Source: UMGS1470 sp051889215 (GTDB lineage Bacteria > Bacillota > Clostridia > Christensenellales > UBA1242). From it: a DNA stretch of 10,059 nt. Position 1 is the stretch's first letter, and the number at the start of each line of letters is the position of its first letter. Below are positions 5,417-10,059 of the stretch, in pieces. The notes beneath the pieces are model-generated. The model did not search any database and was not told where the DNA came from. It worked only from the letters and a program-made list of their open reading frames with translations. The position numbers and the translations under genes are program-made. The stretch is taken from positions 1-10,059 of the forward strand of contig JBJFDC010000033.1 of the NCBI GenBank assembly GCA_051889215.1. The letters are read 5' to 3'.

Positions 5417-8035
5417 TTAATTCTCCTTTGTTTTTTTGACCAAACCACACAAAACATCAAAAGCATCAAGCGGCGTCAAAGTCTCGACTTTCAAATCCTT
5501 TACGATGTCATAGATTTGCTTTGCTATCTTTTGTGAATTATCTTTCTTTTCTTTTTGAGTTTGATTAATTGTGTTTAGTGATAAATTTTTGTTTAGGTCA
5601 GATTCTTCAAGGTTGTGCGAAATTTCTTTTGCACGGGAAATAACGCTTTGTTTCACGCCAGCAAGTGCAGCAACCTCAATGCCAAAACTTTTGTTTGTGC
5701 CTCCTCGAATAATTTTTCGAAGGAATATGATTGAATTGTTATATTCTTTGACAGAAACGCAATAGTTTTTTACTCCTTGAAGCATTCCTTCAAGTTCTGA
5801 AAGTTCATGATAGTGAGTTGCAAACAAAGTTTTCGCTTGATATTCTTTCGCCAAAGATTCAACAACAGCCCATGCGATTGCAAGCCCATCAAACGTTGAT
5901 GTTCCGCGACCAATTTCGTCCAAAATAATCAAGCTGTCTTTTGTTGCGTTTGCGAGAATGTGTGCAACTTCAGACATCTCAACCATAAATGTGCTTTGTC
6001 CGAATGCCAAATCGTCACTTGCTCCAACACGCGTAAAAATTCTGTCAGTGACACCAAACTCGGCACTTTTTGCTGGGACAAAAGAACCAATATGCGCCAT
6101 GAAAGTTAAAACTGCAACCTGTCTCATATATGTGCTTTTGCCGGCCATGTTTGGTCCAGTGATAATCATAATTTTGTCGTCACGCGAATCGAGATATGTG
6201 TCGTTTGGAATGAATGCACAATCTTTTTGCATTGCTTCGACAACCGGGTGGCGTCCTTCAACAATTTTTATATGGTCGATTTTTGAACTGACTTTTGGTT
6301 TGGTGTAGTTGTTTTTTACCGCAACAGTTGCAAGTGAGCACAAACAATCAATTTCTCCGACAAGTTTTGAAAGTAGTTGTAAATCTGGAACAATTTTCAA
6401 CAGTGCTTCTCTGAGTTCAGCAAAAATTTCGCTTTCAAGTTTGAGCGCTTTTTCGTCGGCTCCCAAAATTTTATCCTCGATTTTCTTGAGGTCCTCGGTG
6501 ATGTATCTTTCGTTGTTTGAAATTGTTTGTTTTCTTATATAGTGGATTGGAACAAGATTTGCTTGAGAACGATTAACCTCAATATAGTATCCAAAAACAC
6601 GATTATAACCAATTTTGAGGTTCTTTATGCCGGTTGATTCTCTTTCCTTTTTTTCAAGTTCAGCAAGCCAAAAACTTGCTTGAATTTTTGCATTTCGATA
6701 TTCGTCGAGTTTTGGATTAAAACCTTCTTTGATATAATGCCCGTCTTTTTGAGACAGCGGCGCGTTTTCTGCGATGCATTTTTCAAGATAATTTGCAACA
6801 TCAGAAAAGTCTGCAATATTTTGATGAATTGAAGACAATTTTTTTGATTTGCAGTCAGAAATGGAATCTTTTAGTGCTGGAATGTTGAGCAATGAAACTT
6901 TGAGATTGAAACAATCTTTTGGGTTGAGCGAGCCAAAAGAAATTTTTCCGCAAATTCTTTCGATGTCTCTGATTCCGTCAAGTGCTTTGATTGCTTTTTC
7001 TCTTGTGTGAATGTTATTAACAAGTTCTTCAACCGCATCAAGTCTTTCTTTGATGAGTTTTTCATTTTTCAAAGGTTGCTCAAGCCACGAACGAAACATT
7101 CTCGCGCCGATTGAAGTGTTTGTGTTGTCGAGAAGCCACAAAATTGACCCAACTTTTTTTCTGTCTTTGAGAGTTTGGTCAATTTCAAGATTGCGTCTTG
7201 AATTGATGTCGATTGTCATGTAGTCATCATTGCTGATTTGCTTGATTGTTCGAATGTGACTCATGCCATTTTTTTGTGTTTCTCGAAGATATTGAATCAG
7301 TGCGCCGCAAGCTGAAATTGCTGCTGGCTTTTTGTTGAGTTCAAAAATTGAAATACAAGTTTGTCCAAACTGATTTTTTAGGATATCCTGTGCATTTTTC
7401 AGGTCATAAACTGAATCAATGTATTGATAAGGTTTTTTGATGTTGTTCATTTTGTAAGCGAAAGATGCCAACACCTCTTCTCTTGCCTCGCCATTACATA
7501 TTATTTCAGAAGGCACAGTGCGAACCAAAAAGTCGTTGAGTTCAGTTGAACAATCTTCTCCATTCATTTCAATCACAAAAAGGTCGCCAGTTGAAACATC
7601 AGAATACGCAACACCAATATTTTGGTCTTTTTTGAAAATTGATGCGATGTAGTTGCTTCTTTTTGCATCCAAAATGTCGTCTTCATAAACAGTTCCTGGG
7701 GTTATTATTCGGATTACATCGCGTTGAACAATCTCTCCTGCTTTTGGCTCTGTCATTTGCTCACAAATCCCGACTTTGAATCCCTCTTGCAAGAGTTTGG
7801 CAATATAGACATCTGCCGCATGATATGGCACGCCACACATCGGAGCAAAAAGGTCTTTGCCACACGCTTTTTTTGTCAATGTCAAATCAAGGACTTTTGA
7901 TGCAATTTCAGCATCGTCAAAAAACATTTCATAAAAGTCTCCAAGCCGATAAAACAATATGCAATCATCATATTTTGCCTTTGTATCAATATATTGCCTC
8001 ATCATTGGAGTGACTTTTTCTCTATCAAATATCAT
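5417..8035 (-). CDS. mutS: MutS, DNA mismatch recognition ATPase
   Basis: MutS scans DNA as a dimer, wedges into mispairs and small loops, and recruits MutL in an ATP-dependent clamp state. The 872-aa protein is full length for MutS1. The mismatch-reading Phe34-x-Glu36 lies in GDFYEMFF. The connector domain is at about 120-245. The core/lever and clamp domains span about 260-560, including the motif FGYYIEVNRS (481-490). The ABC-type ATPase has Walker A GPNMAGKST (627-635), the signature-region segment around DDLAFGQSTFMVEM (674-687), Walker B LIILDEIGRGTST (702-714) and the H-loop FATHYHEL (738-745). The dimer helix-turn-helix ends with TPLDAFDVL (854-862). NLSL at 817-820 lies where other MutS proteins have a beta-clamp motif, but Gln is replaced, so this is tentative. 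The ATG at 8035 lies inside the miaB end (11-bp overlap), with AAGGAA (8045-8050) as ribosome binding site. Confidence 0.98.
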   Translation of the reverse strand: MIFDREKVTPMMRQYIDTKAKYDDCILFYRLGDFYEMFFDDAEIASKVLDLTLTKKACGKDLFAPMCGVPYHAADVYIAKLLQEGFKVGICEQMTEPKAGEIVQRDVIRIITPGTVYEDDILDAKRSNYIASIFKKDQNIGVAYSDVSTGDLFVIEMNGEDCSTELNDFLVRTVPSEIICNGEAREEVLASFAYKMNNIKKPYQYIDSVYDLKNAQDILKNQFGQTCISIFELNKKPAAISACGALIQYLRETQKNGMSHIRTIKQISNDDYMTIDINSRRNLEIDQTLKDRKKVGSILWLLDNTNTSIGARMFRSWLEQPLKNEKLIKERLDAVEELVNNIHTREKAIKALDGIRDIERICGKISFGSLNPKDCFNLKVSLLNIPALKDSISDCKSKKLSSIHQNIADFSDVANYLEKCIAENAPLSQKDGHYIKEGFNPKLDEYRNAKIQASFWLAELEKKERESTGIKNLKIGYNRVFGYYIEVNRSQANLVPIHYIRKQTISNNERYITEDLKKIEDKILGADEKALKLESEIFAELREALLKIVPDLQLLSKLVGEIDCLCSLATVAVKNNYTKPKVSSKIDHIKIVEGRHPVVEAMQKDCAFIPNDTYLDSRDDKIMIITGPNMAGKSTYMRQVAVLTFMAHIGSFVPAKSAEFGVTDRIFTRVGASDDLAFGQSTFMVEMSEVAHILANATKDSLIILDEIGRGTSTFDGLAIAWAVVESLAKEYQAKTLFATHYHELSELEGMLQGVKNYCVSVKEYNNSIIFLRKIIRGGTNKSFGIEVAALAGVKQSVISRAKEISHNLEESDLNKNLSLNTINQTQKEKKDNSQKIAKQIYDIVKDLKVETLTPLDAFDVLCGLVKKTKEN

Positions 8036-9161
8036 TTGTTGCTTTTCCTTTTTGAATGGTCTTTTGTAGATTTAACAAGAAGTTGACTCTTCTGTTTTTT
8101 TCTTCTTGGTTGATTTGGTCGGGCATTTCTGCGGCACGTGTGTGAGGTCTTGGCGAATACATAAATGCAAAAATTTGGTCATATTTCACATTTTTAACCA
8201 ACTCAACCGTGTCCATGAATTCTTCTTCTGTTTCGCCAGGAAATCCAACGATAATGTCAGTCGAAAGTCTTATATTTGGAATTTTTTCACGAAGTTTTTT
8301 CACAATATTGAGATACTTTTCGATTGTGTAGTTTCTGTTCATGAGTTTTAGAATTCGGTCGTTTCCAGATTGAACGGGAAGATGAAGTTCTTTGAGCATT
8401 TTGCTTTCTGTTGCCAAAACATCAATCACTCTGTCGTCAATGTCCTTTGGGTGAGATGTCATGAATCCAACATGAAAATCTCCTGGAATTTTGCATATAT
8501 CTTTGAGAAGGTCTGCAAAATGATAATTGTCATCTGTGTCATTGCCATATGAATTCACATTTTGTCCAAGAAGTGTGATTGTGTCATATTTTTGGCTCTC
8601 AACAAGCGATTTGACTTCTTTCAAGATTTCTTCTTTGTCACGACTTTTTTCCCTTCCGCGGACATATGGCACAATGCAATAAGAGCAAAAGTTGTTGCAG
8701 CCATACATGATGTTGACCCAAGCGTTTTTTCCGCTCGATCTTGCGATTGGAAAGTCTTCCCAAATTTCACCTTCTTCAATGTGGCTTTTTATCCTTTTTT
8801 TCTGCTCAAGTTTGCGTTTGACAAACTCTTCAAATTTGTCAATATCATGAGTTCCAAAAACAATATCAACAAATTTAAACACATCAAATATTCTGTCCTG
8901 AACTTCTTTTTGTTGCGTCATGCAACCGCAAACACAAATCAAAAGATTTGGGTTTTCTTTTTTTCTTTGCTTGAGGTTGCCGATATTTCCAAACGCTCTG
9001 TCCTCTGCTCCTTCGCGAATTGCGCATGTATTAAAAACTATGATGTCCGCAAGATTTGGGTCATCAGTGTGAGAATATCCAAGTTTTTCAAGGACGCCGG
9101 CAAGTTTTTCTGATTCATGCACATTCATTTGGCATCCAAAGGTCACAATATGATAAAGCAT
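8025..9161 (-). CDS. miaB: MiaB, tRNA-2-methylthio-N6-isopentenyladenosine synthase, lacking the TRAM domain
   Basis: MiaB is a radical-SAM enzyme that adds a methylthio group at C2 of i6A37 in tRNA, the step after MiaA. The ATG at 9161 starts MLYHIVTFGCQMN, follows GAGG and fits the family N-terminus; an in-frame ATG at 9212 would add 17 residues upstream of the predicted transcription start. The N-terminal methylthiotransferase domain carries the auxiliary-cluster cysteines Cys10 (GCQMN), Cys46 (NTCAIRE) and Cys80 (CGCM). GCQMNVHESEKL marks it as MiaB rather than MtaB or RimO. The radical-SAM cluster is Cys155, Cys159 and Cys162 (YGCNNFCSYC), followed by PYVRGRE. The domain continues to FAFMYSPRPHTRAAEM (331-346) and an RVNFLLNLQ helix. 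The protein stops at residue 378. MiaB normally continues about 60 residues into a TRAM RNA-binding domain, which is absent. The stop lies 11 bp inside mutS, so there is no room for it. Confidence 0.95.
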   Translation of the reverse strand: MLYHIVTFGCQMNVHESEKLAGVLEKLGYSHTDDPNLADIIVFNTCAIREGAEDRAFGNIGNLKQRKKENPNLLICVCGCMTQQKEVQDRIFDVFKFVDIVFGTHDIDKFEEFVKRKLEQKKRIKSHIEEGEIWEDFPIARSSGKNAWVNIMYGCNNFCSYCIVPYVRGREKSRDKEEILKEVKSLVESQKYDTITLLGQNVNSYGNDTDDNYHFADLLKDICKIPGDFHVGFMTSHPKDIDDRVIDVLATESKMLKELHLPVQSGNDRILKLMNRNYTIEKYLNIVKKLREKIPNIRLSTDIIVGFPGETEEEFMDTVELVKNVKYDQIFAFMYSPRPHTRAAEMPDQINQEEKNRRVNFLLNLQKTIQKGKATNDI

Positions 9162-9180
9162 AATCCACCTCTTTAACCCA

Positions 9181-9194
9181 TTTAGTATACTAAA
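9181..9194. repeat. 14-bp perfect palindrome over the miaB -10
   Basis: TTTAGTATACTAAA reads the same on both strands and contains the predicted -10 of the miaB operon (TATACT on the minus strand). The same hexamer also reads TATACT on the plus strand (9186-9191). It could be an operator or a symmetric -10 used in both directions. In DNA this AT-rich it may also be chance. Confidence 0.4.
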
Positions 9195-9212
9195 AATTTT
9201 TTGCTTTTTCAA
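9184..9212 (-). promoter_or_regulatory. Promoter of the miaB-mutS-mutL-miaA-ynbB operon
   Basis: On the minus strand, -35 TTGAAA (9212-9207), a 17-bp spacer and -10 TATACT (9189-9184) differ from consensus by one base each. Transcription should begin near 9177, leaving a leader of about 16 bases with the AAAGAGG ribosome binding site (9174-9168) before the miaB ATG at 9161. No SOS box is seen here, so the mismatch-repair operon does not look directly LexA-controlled. Confidence 0.75.
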
Positions 9213-9230
9213 TTAAAATATAAATAATTA

Positions 9231-9236
9231 TATAAT
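9231..9236 (+). promoter_or_regulatory. Possible -10 element for the penicillin-binding protein gene
   Basis: A perfect TATAAT lies 19 bases before the GTG start. The -35 position at 17 bp spacing (9208-9213, TTCAAT) is poor and overlaps the -35 of the divergent miaB promoter. A start near 9243 would leave a leader of only about 13 bases with no Shine-Dalgarno sequence. The surrounding DNA is nearly pure A/T, so chance matches are likely. The rest of the 94-base gap 9162-9255 holds only the miaB promoter. Confidence 0.35.
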
Positions 9237-9255
9237 ATATTTGCATAATAATGTT

Positions 9256-10059
9256 GTGAAAAAATTTGTTAAATGGAGTTTGATTTCGTTTGGAATTTTG
9301 GTTCTGCTTGCGGTGGCAACATTTTTTTGCGTTTTTGTCTATTTTTCCCAAACATCGCACTTCGACAAATCCAAACTTGATGTTGCGAGTTTCAATATAA
9401 CGCTTTATGACGACAAAGAAAACTTGATAAAAGAGGACAATCTCGTCAATCACAAATCAATAAAACTCTCCTCTCTCCCTCCTCACGTTTATCAATGTTT
9501 TGTGGCGACCGAAGACAAGAATTTTTATAATCACAAAGGACTTGACTACAAACGCATGGTCAAAGCGACACTTGTGAATTTGAAAAGTTTTAAATTCAAA
9601 CAAGGTGCCTCAACAATTAGTCAGCAACTCATCAAAAACACACATCTAACAAACGAAAAGACATTGACTCGCAAATTTCGTGAAATCGCCATAACAAGAA
9701 AAATGGAAAAAGAACTTTCAAAAAATGAAATTCTTGAAAGTTATCTCAACTGCATATATTTTGGGAACAACTGTTATGGCATTGAAAGTGCCGCAAACTT
9801 TTATTTTTCAAAAAGTGCAAAAAATCTTACGCCTTCAGAAAGTGCGCTTCTTGCTGGCATCATATCTGCGCCATCAAAATATAACCCAATAACCAGAGCT
9901 GAAAATTGCAAGAAAAAAAGAGATATTGTCCTCACAAATTTATGTGATTTTGGCTCAATCACGCCTTCAACTCTTCAAGAAGAAAAAGAAAAACCAATCC
10001 TTCTTAACATAACAAAATCAGACGAAAGCAAAATCAACTCATACAGCCAAATGGCGATT
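9256..10059 (+). CDS. Class A penicillin-binding protein (PBP1A-like), glycosyltransferase domain, 3' partial
   Basis: This is a bifunctional peptidoglycan synthase. The N-terminal part polymerises lipid II outside the membrane; the transpeptidase part would lie beyond the right edge. The 268 visible codons run open to the last base. Residues 1-6 are basic (MKKFVK), and about 7-30 form one hydrophobic membrane anchor, giving an N-in, C-out protein. The GT51 domain follows, with catalytic Glu86 in ATEDKNFYNHKG, KQGASTISQQLIKN (115-128), RKFREIAITRKMEKELSKNEILESYLN (from 139, with the second conserved Glu in the NEILESYLN segment), IYFGNNCYGIESAANFYF (167-184) and LTPSESALLAGIISAPSKYNP (191-211). 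The GTG at 9256 is preferred because it gives the MKKF start just before the anchor. In-frame TTG at 9241 is an alternative, and the nearby ATG at 9251 is out of frame and stops after two codons. No clear ribosome binding site is visible. Confidence 0.95.
   Translation, partial: MKKFVKWSLISFGILVLLAVATFFCVFVYFSQTSHFDKSKLDVASFNITLYDDKENLIKEDNLVNHKSIKLSSLPPHVYQCFVATEDKNFYNHKGLDYKRMVKATLVNLKSFKFKQGASTISQQLIKNTHLTNEKTLTRKFREIAITRKMEKELSKNEILESYLNCIYFGNNCYGIESAANFYFSKSAKNLTPSESALLAGIISAPSKYNPITRAENCKKKRDIVLTNLCDFGSITPSTLQEEKEKPILLNITKSDESKINSYSQMAI

Larger units (their letters stand above)
1492..9177 (-). other. Predicted operon miaB-mutS-mutL-miaA-ynbB
   Basis: Five genes on the minus strand follow one another without room for promoters or terminators: miaB/mutS overlap by 11 bp, mutS/mutL are 1 bp apart, mutL/miaA 4 bp apart, and miaA/ynbB share ATGA. 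One promoter upstream of miaB (9212-9184) can serve all, with transcription starting near 9177. Each downstream gene has its ribosome binding site inside the previous coding region, so translational coupling is likely. No clear terminator follows ynbB at 1492, where it meets lexA tail to tail. The unit combines mismatch repair (mutS, mutL) with tRNA A37 modification (miaA, miaB). No hfq, glnR or hflX lies beside miaA and ynbB, unlike in many Bacillota. Confidence 0.85.

Noticed and set aside
9190..9453. Minus-strand open frame of 87 codons overlapping the PBP start
   Set aside because: It runs antisense to the clearly conserved PBP membrane anchor and glycosyltransferase start, shows no recognisable domain, and crosses the promoter region.
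1..10059. CRISPR array, tRNA/rRNA, insertion sequence, toxin-antitoxin or defence system
   Set aside because: No spaced direct repeats, cloverleaf sequences, transposase or small paired genes were seen. The window is filled almost end to end by recognisable housekeeping genes.

Overview
This 10 kb window looks like ordinary chromosome from a low-GC member of the Bacillota (Firmicutes), most likely an uncultured Clostridia-like lineage. Four things point there. The DNA is AT-rich throughout. The SOS operator next to lexA is of the Gram-positive (DinR/LexA) type. MutL is of the endonuclease type (DQHA motif) and no mutH is present. The gene set miaB, mutS, mutL, miaA, ynbB and lexA matches the neighbourhood these genes occupy in Bacillus and Clostridia, here packed together. 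I cannot name a genus.

Layout. Positions 1-815 (+) hold a tyrosine recombinase of the Xer/phage-integrase fold that runs off the left edge. The 68-base gap 816-883 carries a perfect 30-bp palindrome with a LexA box at its centre. The box overlaps the -35 of a strong promoter for lexA (884-1495, +), so LexA almost certainly represses itself. lexA converges on, and overlaps by its stop codon, a five-gene minus-strand operon in the order miaB (9161-8025), mutS (8035-5417), mutL (5415-3610), miaA (3605-2712), ynbB (2715-1492). The genes overlap by 11 or 4 bp or are separated by 1-4 bp, so they are probably translationally coupled. A good sigma-70-type promoter (TTGAAA, 17 bp, TATACT) sits just upstream of miaB. 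From 9256 (+), diverging from the operon, starts a class A penicillin-binding protein (glycosyltransferase family 51 domain) that runs off the right edge.

How the genes work together. MutS and MutL form methyl-independent mismatch repair. MutL keeps the nuclease metal motif and a plausible beta-clamp motif in place of MutH. MiaA and MiaB act in sequence on A37 of tRNAs reading UNN codons (i6A, then ms2i6A). YnbB is a PLP enzyme of the 'aluminium resistance'/methionine gamma-lyase-like family with no firm role. Mismatch repair and tRNA A37 modification are thus on one transcript beside the SOS repressor.

I find no undescribed system. The most unusual points are a MiaB with no C-terminal TRAM domain, whose gene end overlaps mutS, and a LexA operator that coincides with a hairpin plus T-run able to end the recombinase transcript. 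There is no CRISPR array, tRNA, rRNA or insertion sequence, and no gene-free stretch over 100 bases.
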